Shown piece by piece: positions 1 through 10,998 of a stretch of DNA of 64,000 nucleotides. The notes under the pieces were generated by a model. It was given only the letters and a program-made list of their open reading frames with translations, did no database searches and had not been told where the DNA came from. The position numbers and the translations under genes were made by a program. The stretch is from Siphonodentalium dalli. Taxonomy: Eukaryota; Mollusca; Scaphopoda; Gadilida; Siphonodentaliidae. The first letter of the stretch is position 1. Each line of letters starts with the position of its first letter. The stretch lies in contig CP136069.1 in NCBI GenBank assembly GCA_032622095.1, positions 64,937,319 through 65,001,318 on the forward strand, in the 5' to 3' direction.

Positions 1-127
1 GTTCGGGGGGCTAGCCCGGGATTGTTGAAAGGGTCGAGTGACCCTTTCCTTAATCCCTCATGTTTTTGCCTTTATTTGGAGAACATAAAAAAAAAAAAAA
101 AACAATTAAGCAATTTAGTGATGTTAT
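1..127 (-). repeat. Interspersed repeat, unfilled copy of the MITE site at 43.6 kb
   Basis: Read on the minus strand this segment has the order A-rich run, AAAGGCAAAAACATGAGGGA, TTAA, a CCCTTTC-type hairpin, then AATCCCGGGCTAGCC. The same order occurs on the plus strand at about 43600-44080, but there a 380-bp MITE sits exactly at the TTAA (here 50-53). This is therefore a related empty site. The repeat runs off the left edge and its class is unknown. Confidence 0.7.
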
Positions 128-757
128 TTATTTTCTCTTCTTTCTTTTTTTCTTTGGATTGGATTTTTCTGCTGAAGATTCTGGAGTAGGAGGAGCATTC
201 TGTGGGTGCTGTTTTGTCTGAAGTTGTAATCTTTTTGCCTCATCTTCATCTTTCCATTTTTGCTGCAATTTCCGGGATTCTTCCAACTCTCTTTTGGAAT
301 CGGCTATCATTTTTTGTATGGTGATAGTGTCTTCTACAGACAGAGTGGTGTCTGTGCTGATGTTGTTGTTGTTGCTGGCGGCGGAGCTGGGGGACACCGG
401 GATGTGATGGTACTCCGGTGTCCGTGATGGCAAGCTATCCAGCAGGGGTGGTTTCCTGCTCCCTTCTTCCGCTCGCCTCGATGACGACAACAGGGACTTC
501 CGGTAGATCAACGGAGTCCCTGCTAGCACGTCTGATGTCCCCTGACTCCATGCTGGCCGGGTCGTCTGGGCGTCTCTCAGACTACTCCGGCCTGCCGGCT
601 TTGACTCTAGACGGCTGAACCACACGGGGAGGGTGACTGGCCGATCAACAGTCACCCCCATCTGTTTCTTCCATTTCGCCCGTCTGGCGGCGTCCCTTTT
701 CTTTCTTGAATGCGTCTTTTTCTTTGTGGGTCCCTTCTTCCCACGGAACATCATCAT
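128..757 (-). CDS. Lysine/arginine-rich hypothetical protein, probably TE-derived
   Basis: This is an open frame of 209 codons. I do not recognise the protein. Its first 35 residues are strongly basic (GKKGPTKKKTHSRKKRDAAR), the middle is rich in Ser, Pro and Asn, residues about 140-180 look like a charged helix (KRELEESRKLQQKWKDEDE), and the last residues are a Lys/Arg cluster resembling a nuclear localisation signal. No catalytic motif, zinc knuckle or membrane segment is visible. Two adjacent ATG codons could start it. It lies between an interspersed repeat (1-127) and a minisatellite (from 848), so I infer a nucleic-acid-binding accessory protein of a mobile element. A single-exon host gene or a chance ORF is possible. 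Confidence 0.4.
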   Translation of the reverse strand: MMMFRGKKGPTKKKTHSRKKRDAARRAKWKKQMGVTVDRPVTLPVWFSRLESKPAGRSSLRDAQTTRPAWSQGTSDVLAGTPLIYRKSLLSSSRRAEEGSRKPPLLDSLPSRTPEYHHIPVSPSSAASNNNNISTDTTLSVEDTITIQKMIADSKRELEESRKLQQKWKDEDEAKRLQLQTKQHPQNAPPTPESSAEKSNPKKKRKKRK

Positions 758-847
758 AACACAAACGGTGTATTATAGTGCATGCCTTCTTGTCTTTTAA
801 TTAAGAAATGACTTAAAGATCGATAGGGGTCATTTGATATTGACCGG

Positions 848-1100
848 CAGAGTACGACTCAGTGCTCGGTTGATTAATACGACTCAGTGGTTGGTTGATT
901 AGTACGACTCAGTGCTCGCTTTATTAGTACGACTCAGTGCTCGGTTGATTAATACGACTTAGTGGTTGGTTGATTAGTGCGACTCGGAGGTTGGTTGATT
1001 AGTACGACACAGTGCTCGGCTGATTAGTACGACGCGGTGCTCTTTGGATTAGTACGACTCAGTGCTCGGCTGATTAGTACGACTCAGTGGTTGGTTGGTT
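848..1100. repeat. 25-bp minisatellite, left block
   Basis: About ten tandem units close to GTACGACTCAGTGCTCGG + TTGATTA (25 bp). The block stops abruptly at 1100, where LINE sequence begins. The same repeat resumes at 3812, so this is the left part of one array split by the retrotransposon. Confidence 0.93.
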
Positions 1101-1669
1101 GATTTGTCTCTTCCTGTGATGGATATATTTTCAAAAGTGCTCCAAGACCATCCGACAGAACAGGCGGTGGTGTTGATTTGATGTGTAGAGAAAACATAAA
1201 ACTGATGTCATCAACCAGCGGGGGGAAATCCTCGTTTGAATTCCTCGAGTGGAAACTTAAACTACACAACGATGTTCTGCGTGCCTATATCGTCCTCCGT
1301 TTCTGACAACAATCCAGTCACAACCTGCACCTTCTCAAAGGAATTCAAAGAATATCTTGAATCGTTGGTTGTGTGTCCAGAAAAACTCATCATCTGCGGT
1401 GACTTCAACATTCATGTCGATGATGTTAACGACGCTACTGCTCGAAACTTTGACAAACTCCTAGATTCGTATGGACTGACACAACACGTCACATCTACTA
1501 CACGTGAATCTGGACATATTCTAGACCTCATCATCACCAGATGTTCAGACGACTTTTCCATAACCCCACCAACCGTGACAACTAAACTCTCAGATCATTC
1601 CTTTGTGGACTGCACATTCAGTACCTTCAGACCGAAGTTGACAAAGAAAACTGACTTTTCGCAAAATTA
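1101..1669 (+). pseudogene. Endonuclease (EEP/APE) domain remnant of the LINE
   Basis: The first piece (about 1119-1290) reads APRPSDRTGGGV and LEWKL, typical of the middle of LINE AP-endonucleases. After frameshifts the frame 1236-1670 continues with IICGDFNIHVDD (catalytic Asp/Asn, near 1398-1415), HILDLIIT and LSDHSF (catalytic Asp-His, near 1590). The family nicks target DNA to prime reverse transcription. The N-terminal third, with the catalytic Asn and Glu, is absent, and frameshifts separate the pieces, so it cannot be active. Confidence 0.88.
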
Positions 1670-1752
1670 ACAACATCAATATTGAGAAATTCGACAGTGA
1701 CATCAAAGAATCAGATCTGAATAAACAACAATGGACTGATTTAAATGGACTT

Positions 1753-3396
1753 GTGTCTTGTTACAACAACACGTTATCCCAGCTGCTAGACCAACTTGCA
1801 CCAACTAAGACCAAAACAATAGTCGTGCGTCCAACGCTACCCTGGTTCAACGACAACCTGAAAGTACTCAAAGCCGACCGGAGAAAAAAAGGAGAGGACC
1901 TAGGCACGTCTGCAGAACATGAAAGATCGTACTGTGATGCCCGAAACAAGTTCTCCAATCAACTAAAGGAAGCCCGACTCGATCGACAAGTGCGAAGGTG
2001 ACACCAGGCAACTTTTCAAAGTTGTGAAAAAGATGTGTGAGGAGAAACCGAATGACAATTGGCGGAGCAGTTTGGTGAATTCTTTTCTGAAAAGATAGAG
2101 CTTATCCAAAAGAAGATTGACAACATCACAGTGAAAGCGCCTTGTGTCGACAAAGAGGAAGCCATGGAAACGTTCACAACATTCGACCATCTCGACCTTG
2201 ATGACGTCGTTAAAATCATCAAACGCTCTTCAAATGCATCTTGTGAACTCGATCCTATACCAACAACGCTACTCAAGAAATGTGACTCCCTGATACCTAT
2301 CATCACCCAGTTGATAAACCTATCATTAAGCCAAGGACATGTTCCCAGTAGCTGGAAAACAGCCATAGTTCACCCTATTCTCAAGAAATCCGGTGCTGAC
2401 CTTGTTTTCAAGAATTTCCGACCCGTCAGCAACCTATCCTTCATTTCTAAATTGTGTGAAAATGCAGTGATAGACCAACTCATTCGGCACAGCGAACAAC
2501 ATGCACCTCTTCCAATAAACAATTCTGCTTTCCGTCAACACCATTCAACTGAAACCGCGCTGCTTAAAGTCCAAAATGATATTTTCTGCAGCATGGAAAC
2601 AAGAAAGGTCACTCTGTTTGTGCTACTAGATTTGAGCGCTGCTTTCGACACCTTCCGCCGTGATATTCTTCTAGACACTCTACAATCTGACTTTGATGTT
2701 CGCGGCACTGCAGCTATCTGGTTGAAATCTTACCTCGCGAACCGATCACAGCAAATATCCATTAATGACTCAAAGTCTACAAATTTCCCCATCGAGTGCG
2801 GAGTTCCACTAGGAAGTTGTCTTGGACCCGTGCTGTTCTTATTCTACATTTCGAAATTATTCTCAGTTGTTGAAAGTCACCTCCCCGATGTTCACGGCTA
2901 TGCAGATGATACCCAAATCTACTTTTCATTTCGACCGACAGAGAGAGGCGAAACTAAAGCACGTCAAATTGTGGAGAACTGTATTGTGGACATTAGAGCG
3001 TGGATGATTAGCAACCGACTCATGATAAATGACGATAAGACTGAATTCATAATCATTGGTTCTCGACAACAATCAGTTCAATTCACGTGGGAGACGCCGA
3101 CATACCAACAAAGGACACTGTTCGCAACATGACAATGGATAACCATATCTCTAATATGTGTAAGAAGTCGTTCAGAGGTTTATACAAAATCCGACAAATT
3201 AGACAATACCTCGATGTAGACTCAACTAAGACATTGGTCCATGCTTTTGTCACGTCACACTTAGATTACTGTAATTCTTTACTGTATGGACTACCGGATT
3301 ACCAGTGTGATCGCCTGCAAAAAGTGCTAAATGCTGCGGCGCGAGTTGTATCATACACTCCTAGGCATGAACATATAACTCCAGTTCTCAAGCAAT
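1753..3396 (+). pseudogene. Reverse transcriptase remnant of the LINE
   Basis: Frame 1753-2001 is the linker after the endonuclease (LAPTKTKTIVVRPTLPWFND). Frame 2059-3132 is the polymerase: LIPIITQLINLSLSQGHVP, FRPVSNLSFISKLCE, the first catalytic Asp in DLSAAFDTF, GVPLGSCLGPVLF (most relatives have GVPQGS), and HGYADDTQIY with the catalytic YADD at 2899-2910. A frameshift near 3085 leads to 3087-3398 with LDYCNSLLYGLPDYQCDRLQ and NAAARVVSYTPRHEHITPVL, the usual sequence just after the polymerase in L2/CR1-like LINEs. Catalytic residues remain, but the reading frame is broken. Confidence 0.92.
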
Positions 3397-3407
3397 AGTA
3401 TCGAATC

Positions 3408-3698
3408 ATGTACAAAATTATTTTGCTTGTATTCAAATCTCGTAATAACATGTCACCATTGTATGTACAGGATATGATCAAAAACAGAAATGTGTGTACA
3501 TATGAATTACGATATGATAGTAGTATGCTTTTGTACATTCCTTTCAACAAACAGAAAACGTTTGGCGATATGGCATTTTCATTTGCAGGTCCACATCTAT
3601 GGAATAGCATTCCACCTCACTTGAAAATATTAACTGATTTAAATAAGTTTAAGACCGGCCTCAAAACATATCTCTTTGATGTAGCATTTAATTCCTAG
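3408..3698 (+). pseudogene. LINE C-terminal tail
   Basis: An open frame of 96 codons continues the same element after a stop at 3396-3398. It holds LVFKSRNNMSPLYVQDMI and AFSFAGPHLWNSIPPHLK, both standard in the last part of L2/CR1-like proteins. The frame ends at 3698, 113 bp before the element's 3' end. It has no independent function. Confidence 0.85.
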
Positions 3699-3811
3699 AT
3701 ATATGTGCATGTACATGTATTATGCTGATTAGGCAATGAGCTCGATGTAATGTAAAGCGCCGTTGAATATGTACTCATAATATTTAGCGCTATACAAATT
3801 AATTATTATAT

Positions 3812-6800
3812 TGGTTGATTAGTACGACTCAGTGGTTGGTTGATTGTGCTCAGCTGATTAGTACGACTCAGTGGTTGGTTGATTAGTACGAATCGGTGCA
3901 CGGTTGATTAGTACGATTCAGTGTTCGGTTGATTAATACGACTCAGTGGTTGGTTGCTTAGTACGACCCAGTGCTCGGTTGATTAATACGACTCAGTGCT
4001 CGGTTGATTAGTACGACTCAGTGCTCGGTTGATTAATACTACTTAGTGGTTGGTTAATTAATACGACTCAGTGCTCGGTTGATTAGTACGACACAGTACT
4101 CGGTTGATTAGTACGACTCAGTGATCGGTTGATTAGTACGACTGAGTACTTGGTTGATTAGTACGGCTCAGTGGTTGGTTGATTAGTCCGACTCAGTATT
4201 CGGTTGATTAGTACGGCTCAGTACTTGGTTGATTAGTTAAGACTCAGTGCTCGGTTGATTAGTAAGACTCGGTGCTCGGTTGATTAGTAAGACTCAGTGA
4301 TCGGTTGATTAGTACGACTCAGTACTCGGTTGAGTAGTACGGCTCAGTGGTTGGTTGATTAGTAAGACACATTGGTTGGTTTATTAGTAAGACACAGTGC
4401 TCGGTTGAGTAGTACCGCTCAGTGGTTGGTTGATTAGTAAGACTCAGTGCTCGGTTGATTAGTTATGATACAGTGCTCGGTTGATTTAGTACGACACAGT
4501 GCTCGGTTGATTAGTACGACTCAGTGTTCGGTTGATTAGTACGACTCAGTGTTCGGTTGATTAGTAAGACACAGTGGTTGGTTGATTAGTAAGACAAAGT
4601 GCTCGGTTGATTATTAGGACGCAGTGGTTGGTTGATTGGTACGACTCAGTGCTTGGTTGATTAGTACGACTCAGTGCTCGTTTGATTAGAGCGACTCAGT
4701 GGTTGGTTGATTGGTACGACTAAGTGCTCGGTTGATTAGTACGACTCAGTGGTTGGTTGATTGGTACGACTCAGTGCTCGGTTGATTAATACGACTCAGT
4801 TCTCGTTTGATTAATACGACTCAGTGGTTGGTTGATTGGTACGACTCAGTTCTCGGTTGATTAATACGACTCAGTTCTCGTTTGATTAGTACGACTCAGT
4901 GGTTGGTTGATTAGTACGACTCAGTGCTCGGTTGATTAATACGTCTCAGTTCTCGTTTGATTAGTACGACTCAGTACTCGGTTGATTAGTACGACTCAGT
5001 GGTTGGTTGATTGGCACGACTCAGTCGTTGGTTGATTGGTACGACTCAGTGCTCGGTTGATTAATACTTCTCAGTGCTCGGTTGATTAATACGACTCAGT
5101 GCTCGGTTGATTAGTACGATTCAGTGGTTGGTTGATTAGTACGACTCAGTGCTAGGTTGATTAATACGACTCAGTGCTCGGTTGATTAGTACGACTCAGT
5201 GGTTGGTTGATTGGTACGACTCAGTGCTCGGTTGATTAATACTACTCAGTGGTTGGTTGATTATTACGACTCAGTGCTCCGTTGATTAGCACGACACAAT
5301 GCTCGGTTGATTAGTACGACTCAGTGCTTGGTTGATTAGTACGATTCAGTACTCGGTTGATTAGTACGACTCAGTGCTCGGTTGATTAGTCCGACTCAGT
5401 GCTCGGTTGATTAGTAAGATTCAGTGATCGGTTGGTTAGAACGACTCAGTACTCGGTTGATTAGTACGACTCAGTGCTCGGTTGATTAGTACGGCTCAGT
5501 GGTTGGTTGATTGTTAATACTCAGTGCTCGGTTGATTAGTTACGATACAGTGCTCGGTTGATTAGTACGACACAGTGCTCAGTTGATTAGTACGACTCGG
5601 TGCTCGGTTGGTTAGTACGACTCAGTGTTCGGTTGATTAGTACGGCTCAGTGGTTGGTTGATTATTAATACTCAGTGCTCGGTTGATTAGTACGACTCAG
5701 TGCTCGGTTGATTAGTACGGCTCAGTGGTTTGTTGATTATTAATACTCAGTGCTCGGTTGATTAGTTACGATACAGTGCTCGGTTGATTAGTACGACACA
5801 GTGCTCAGTTGATTAGTATGTCTCGGTGCTCGGTTGGTTAGTACGACTCAGTGTTCGGTTGATTAGTAAGACTCAGTGGTTGGTTGATTAGTACGACTCA
5901 GTACTCGGTTTATTAGTACGACTAAGTGGTTGGTTGATTGGTAAGACACAGTGGTTGGTTGATTAGTAAGACACGGTGCTCGGTTGATTAGTACGACTCG
6001 GTGCTCGGTTGATTAGTAAGACTCAGTACTCGGTTGATTAGTACGGCTCAGTGCTCGGTTGATTAGTAAGACTCGGTGCTCGGTTGATTAGCAAGACTCA
6101 GTGATCGGTTGATTAGTACGACTCAGTACTCGTTTGATTAGTACGGCTCAGTGGTTGGTTGATTAGTAAGACTCAGTGCTCGGTTGATTACTTATGATAC
6201 AGTGCTCGGTTGATTTAGTACGACACAGTGCTCGGTTGATTAGAACGACTCAGTGTTCGGTTGATTAGTAAGACACAGTGGTTGGTTGATTAGTAAGACA
6301 CAGTTCTCGGTTGATTATTAGGACTCAGTGGTTGGTTGATTGGTACGATTCAGTGCGCTTGGTTGATTAGTACGACTCAGTGGTTGGTTGATTGGTACGA
6401 CTCAGTGCTATGCTGATTAGTACGACTCAGTGCTCGTTTGATTAGTACGAATCAGTGGTTGGTTGATTGGTACGACTCATTGCTCGGTTGATTAATACGA
6501 CTCAGTGGTTGGTTGATTAGTACGACTCAGTGCTCGGTTGATTAATACTACTCAGTGGTTGGTTGATTAGTACGACTCAGTGTTCCGTTGATTAGTACGA
6601 CACAATGCTCGGTTGATTAGTACGACCCAGTGCTTGGTTGATTAGTACGATTCAGTACTCGGTTGATTAGTACGACTCAGTGCTCGGTTGATTAGAACGA
6701 ATCAGTACTCGGTTGATTAGTACGACTCAGTGATCAGTTGATTAGTAAGAAACAGTGGTTGGTTGATTAGTAAGACACAATGCTCGGTTGATTAGTACGA

Positions 6801-7592
6801 CTCAGTGCTCGGTTGATTAGTACGGCTCAGTGGTTGGTTGATTAGTAATACTCAGTGCTCGGTTGATTAGTTACGATACAGTGCTCGATTGATTAGTACG
6901 ACACAGTGCTCAGTTGATTAGTACGACTCGGTGCTCGGTTGGTTAGTACGACTCAGTGTTCGGTTGATTAGTAAGACACAGTGGTTGGTTGATTGGTAAG
7001 ACACAGTGCTCGGTTGATTGGTACGACTCAGTACTCGGTTCATTAGTATGGCTAAGTGGTTGGTTGATTGGTACGACACATTGGTTTGTTGATTAGTAAG
7101 ACACAGTGCTCGGTTGATTAGTACGACTCAGTGCTCGGTTTATTAGTAATACTCAGTTCTCGGTTGATTAGTACGGCTCAGTGCTCGGTTGATTAGTAAG
7201 ACTCAGTGCTCGGTTGATTGGTACGATTCGGTGCTATGTGGATTAGTACGACCCAGTGCTCGGTTGATTAATACAACTCAGTGCTCGGTTGATTAGTACG
7301 ACTCAGTGCTCGGTTGATTGGTACGACTCAGTGCTCTGTGGATTAGTACGACTCAGTGCTCGGTTGATTAGTAAGACTCAGTACTCGGTTGATTAATACG
7401 ACTCAGTACTCGGTTGATTTGTACGACTCAGTGCTCTGTGGGTTAGTACGACTCAGTGTTCGGTTGATTAGCACGACACGTTGGTCGGTTGATTAGTACG
7501 ACACAGTACTCGGTTGATTAGTACGACTCAGTGCTCTGTTTATTAATACGACTCAGTACTCGGTTGATTAGTACGACTCAGTGCTCGGTTGC
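3812..7592. repeat. 25-bp minisatellite, right block (about 150 units)
   Basis: Near-uninterrupted 25-bp units. Two variants dominate, CAGTGCTCGGTTGATTA and CAGTGGTTGGTTGATTA, with smaller changes such as GTAAGACTC and CAGTACTCGG. Groups of units recur (for example around 4260-4560 and 6070-6330), as expected from unequal exchange of multi-unit blocks. Unit length is not a multiple of three and no long ORF crosses it. The array ends at about 7592 (GGTTGCGTTAATTATT). Confidence 0.95.
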
Positions 7593-7983
7593 GTTAATTA
7601 TTAACATTATCGCGTGTTCCGGTGTGTCTACATTGCTCGAGAGCTAAACATTCTCCTTGTGCATGCGTAACTTAATTTGACTTTACCCTTAATGAACCAA
7701 AAATTCGCACTCTGTATATGAACACGATCGAGACCGCCACCAAACCAATCTTTCTTATGGGCTGCCGTAATTGAAGTCGAGCGTGCGTGTCAAATTGGGG
7801 ATTCGGGAAAGAACTATATACTTAGTTTCATCTGGTGTATTAACCGATTTCATGGACATGGGCTGGTGTGTAAACCCCTCCCCCCTTACCCCCACACAAT
7901 TTGGCCAAAATTTTAGCAATTGGAAATATGTGAAAACCGTTGCACAAACCATGTTCATGAAAAGAATACAGCTGCCTCACTGC
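7593..7983. other. No supported feature
   Basis: The sequence between the minisatellite and the first hAT-like terminus is mixed. It contains fragments such as AATTTGGCCAAAATTTTAGC that resemble the interior of nearby hAT-like elements, but no bounded element or gene can be drawn. Confidence 0.5.
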
Positions 7984-8396
7984 CAGGGATGTGACGACTG
8001 GGGTTTGTTGTTGGTGAATATTTTCAACAGTTGGAAATGTCATGCCTGGCACAAAATTATTTGGAAAATTTTACATCACATATGTGTTGAAATTGCTCTC
8101 ATTTCTTGATATTCTAACCGGTAATTAGAGGGGAATTATTTGTTTTAGACCATATTTTAGCATATCTGTTCACTTTTGGTCAAATTTTTGGTCTGAAATG
8201 GCCATCCGTCGAAACTTGGAACTTTTCCGACCCTGGGTGGCGTCAGGTTAGACATTTTCAACAGTTGGAAAGCTTGAGGTATTTGAAAAGTTCCAACCCA
8301 AGGGGTGAAAATGAACTGGTCTGGTTTAAGGGGGTGAAGTTGGAAATTTCAAGGTGTACACCCCCCATAAATGGAGACGCTCAAGACACGGCCCTG
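7984..8396. mobile_element. Candidate hAT-like non-autonomous element
   Basis: The left end reads CAGGGATGTGACGAC and the right end, inverted, reads CAGGGCCGTGTC. This CAGGG-type start is typical of hAT elements. The interior has TTCAACAGTTGGAAA motifs shared with the elements at 8588 and 61513. No clean 8-bp target duplication is visible (CTCACTGC against CTCATACG), so the boundaries are tentative. Confidence 0.45.
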
Positions 8397-8403
8397 CTCA
8401 TAC

Positions 8404-8587
8404 GCGTATGGTGGTTCAGTTGGTAAAGTGAACGATATATATAATGAGTTAGTATAATCCTTCCAGTGTCAGCTAAGATGGATCAAATCCCGATCGTGGC
8501 GGGACGGGAAGCATGTGTTGGACGGGGGAGACAGTTAGATTCATCATACTGATGCATCATGAGTGACGCCACTGATCACTCAGTTGG
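8404..8587 (+). repeat. Possible tRNA-derived SINE fragment
   Basis: An A-box-like stretch (TGGTGGTTCAGTTGGTAAAG) is followed about 70 bp later by a B-box-like stretch (GGATCAAATCCCGATC), the internal pol III promoter arrangement of tRNA-derived SINEs. The spacing is too long for a real tRNA gene and no cloverleaf can be drawn. The segment ends where the next hAT-like element begins. Confidence 0.4.
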
Positions 8588-9584
8588 TATCAGGAACGAT
8601 GTGGCTAGAGGGTTTCCGTTGGGGTGTCCCAGTTATAAATTCAAAATGCACTCCAATGTGGAGTCCATTCTACATGTATACCAAACTCTGCAAGTCTGCG
8701 TGGGAGACTTTTCACCCACTTTGAGTTGAAATTTTCAACCTGATACCTAAAACTGTCCTACTATAGTTAGAAATTTACAACCTAACACCCCTAAGGTTGA
8801 AGAATTGCCAAACCGATGGCCATATAGAGTGAATTTTGACGTGAAGTAGAAAAATATTCTAAGCTTGGTCAACACACTAGATATTGGTTGGAAACCCGAA
8901 CTATCGCAACAATTTCAACCTGTTTTCATTCCGAAATTTCCAACTATACCAGGGGGGGGTGAACAAAAAATTCCGGCACGTATGCCGGAGTGGGTGGGTG
9001 GTCAAAGCAATTTTTTCCGCAACTAAAAAAAATATTTCCTGCTTGTTTTTTAGTGTTTTGGCAATGAGTTGGGCTTCAAACACACTTTGAATGAGAGAAA
9101 TAATGTAATTCTAACTGTAAACTGACTGCAGGCAGTTATCGTGTTGTATTTTGTTGCAAATTTTGAAATCCAAGATGGCCGCTGGCAGCCATGTTTTTTT
9201 GCCCGAATGACCTCAAAATGACTCATTCCTATCTACATGTCCATGTTAACATCCATGATAAATAGTATGCACAGAAATTCATATACAGCTGTTTACAGTG
9301 AATTTCCCCCCCGCAAATCTCTGTTTTAGTGTTAAAAGGGGGGTGGGTGTCAAAAAATGGTCGGAAAAAACTGCCGAAAACGGAAAAAAAATTGGCGGTG
9401 GGGGTGGGTGGGTACAAAAAATGATCGAAAGGGAAAAAATGCCATACGTGCCTGAAATTTTTTTCCGACCCCCCCCCCCCCCCCCCCTGACTATACCGTT
9501 GATTCAGGGCTGAAATTTTCTGCTGAACATTTTGACAAAACTTGGGGCGAGACACCTCATGCAAACCCATGTCGCCAAATCGCT
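8588..9584 (+). mobile_element. hAT-like element, split by a G/C-terminal element
   Basis: The start CAGGAACGATGTGGCTAGAG and the following TCCGTTGGGGTGTC match the left end of the element at 61513 (CAGGGACGTGGCTAGAGG). The segment after 9497 (GTTGATT ... ACAAAACTTGGGG ... GTCGCC) resembles the right end of that element. The body is interrupted by an insertion at 8950-9489. The right boundary is approximate and no clear target duplication is seen. Confidence 0.5.
8950..9489. mobile_element. G/C-terminal DNA transposon, copy 1 (7-bp TSD)
   Basis: The element starts CAGGGGGGGGTGAAC and ends in a long C run plus CTG. It is flanked on both sides by ACTATAC (8943-8949 and 9490-9496), a 7-bp target duplication. 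The first 100 bp (TTCCGGCACGTATGCCGG, GGGTGGGTGGTCAAAG, TTTTTTCCGCAACTA) recur in the copy at 34630. It has no transposase frame. The CAGGG start suggests hAT-like, but the 7-bp duplication is unusual for hAT. Confidence 0.85.
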
Positions 9585-9725
9585 GACTTTTATCTACTTC
9601 GCTGACTGGTATCTACGCAACCACATCGCTGACGGCTAGCTATACCCTCACCCATGCTGTCGTCACATCACTGACTGGTATATGAACCCCATGCCTCCAC
9701 ATCGCTGACTGGTATCTACGCCATT
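9585..9725 (+). repeat. Short degenerate tandem repeat
   Basis: Four imperfect copies of CATCGCTGACTGGTATCTACG with spacers of about 30 bp. It lies directly right of the hAT-like element, and its CTGACTGGTAT resembles CTCAGTTGGTAT just left of that element. Confidence 0.55.
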
Positions 9726-9819
9726 GTCGTAGTTTTTCACCTCTGATTATTAAATTTTGTTTAATTGTACCATATTTTTAAACGTATTCATGATAAGAAT
9801 GAAATAAATAGAGGATCTA

Positions 9820-9917
9820 CAACGAGTCCCCAGTTTATAGCGGAATTTACAAAACGAGTCCAGTAAAATTACTGGACGAGTTTTGAAAATTCCGCTATAA
9901 ACTGGGGACATGTTGTA
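9820..9917. repeat. Near-perfect hairpin of about 90 bp
   Basis: The arms CCCCAGTTTATAGCGGAATT and AATTCCGCTATAAACTGGGG pair, and the pairing continues inward through CAAAACGAGTCCAGTAA and outward through ACAAC. It is a small foldback element or a structured-RNA candidate. Confidence 0.75.
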
Positions 9918-10984
9918 TGTCCTGTTTATTACAGATCCAAAAGCTCGATAACACATACTTAAATCAACAAATGGGACGTTAAACTAGCATCGACTTCTAT
10001 AAGGCCTGCGATGACGTTTCGCATATATCTTCACAATCAACTTTGTGTACTAACCTGTGATATAGGTCTGACCACAAGAGTCTTTTTAATGATTTAACAC
10101 AGATGCAATGAAACAATGCACACAAACCCTCAACCTCATCAATATGCATATCGGGAGATGAGAACTCGCATGTTCACAACGCAATTCTCACATAATATAC
10201 CATGTACATCGCGTGCGCTTCGTGGGTTACGACGGATTGCCTGGTGTCATCATTCTGCGTGCATGTGGCGCGTACCAGTAAACATACCGGTGTTGGTCGC
10301 ATTCTCAATTTTCAATTTATTCAATTTATTAGTATATACTCGTCGTAGTTTTGACATACAGAGTGGAACATAATATTATACAGTGTTAAATTTCAAAATA
10401 TTTATGAATTGTGCATGCGTGCAGTGAATAAATATACGACAATATAATATGGGATATGTGGTCAGTCAGTCGACGTAAACATCTCCGTAATAATTATAAT
10501 ATTACGTCGACACGAATTCATGTAGAAACCCATTTCCAGGACAATGGGCTTCCCCCAATTTCGTGACGTCATACTGATGTCACAGACATTCCAAATAAGG
10601 AATAATTTATGCGGTTGTATTGGAATGTTACGAGAGGCAGAGATTTACTAGTACAGAACACTGAATAGAGGCATCGGTTATTTCGCCGCCGATCAGAATC
10701 ATGCCATTTGTCAAAAGTGTTTTTCTTTAATAAAGCAGCTGGTCAAAATCAATACGACTATTAAAACTAACTTTAAATCAGTGCCACATGACCGAGTTAA
10801 ACGACTATTGCATTCGCCGTATACAGACGACACCTGAGCTATTTTTACGGGACACGCGCAGCTGTTATCGGTTAGCCAATCGGGGCCAGCGCTTTCTGGT
10901 ACCGCTTCCAATAAAAACAAGGAATTCCCTGGTGTATCCCCAAGTCTGGAAATAGAATTCCGGCCAGTCCTGTTCGACTCAGAT
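9918..10984. other. No gene; minor palindromes only
   Basis: No coding signal is seen. A short palindrome with arms GTCGACGTAA/TTACGTCGAC lies at about 10469-10511, and TTCGACTCAGATATACTGAG + TCGAA at about 10974-10998. The rest is unclassified AT-rich DNA. Confidence 0.5.
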
Positions 10985-10998
10985 ATACTGAGTCGAAA

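Larger units (their letters stand above)
1101..3811 (+). mobile_element. 5'-truncated non-LTR retrotransposon (L2/CR1-like), dead
   Basis: The element carries the 3' part of an AP-endonuclease domain, a reverse transcriptase and a typical C-terminal region, followed by a 3' end with the TAAAGCGC ... GCGCTATACAAATTAATTATTA pattern usual for L2/CR1-type LINEs. It begins inside the endonuclease domain, so it is 5' truncated. Several frameshifts (near 1270, 1290, 1665, 2000, 3085 and 3400) make it inactive. Both edges abut the same minisatellite. TTGGTTGATT occurs on both sides and could be the target duplication, but it is also part of the minisatellite unit, so this is ambiguous. Confidence 0.92.

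Noticed and set aside
1101-3811. Endogenous retrovirus
   Set aside because: The endonuclease is AP-type and the 3' end is LINE-like; there are no LTRs, protease, integrase or envelope.
3812-7592. CRISPR array
   Set aside because: The 25-bp units are contiguous with no unique spacers, the window is clearly animal DNA, and no cas-like genes exist. It is a minisatellite.
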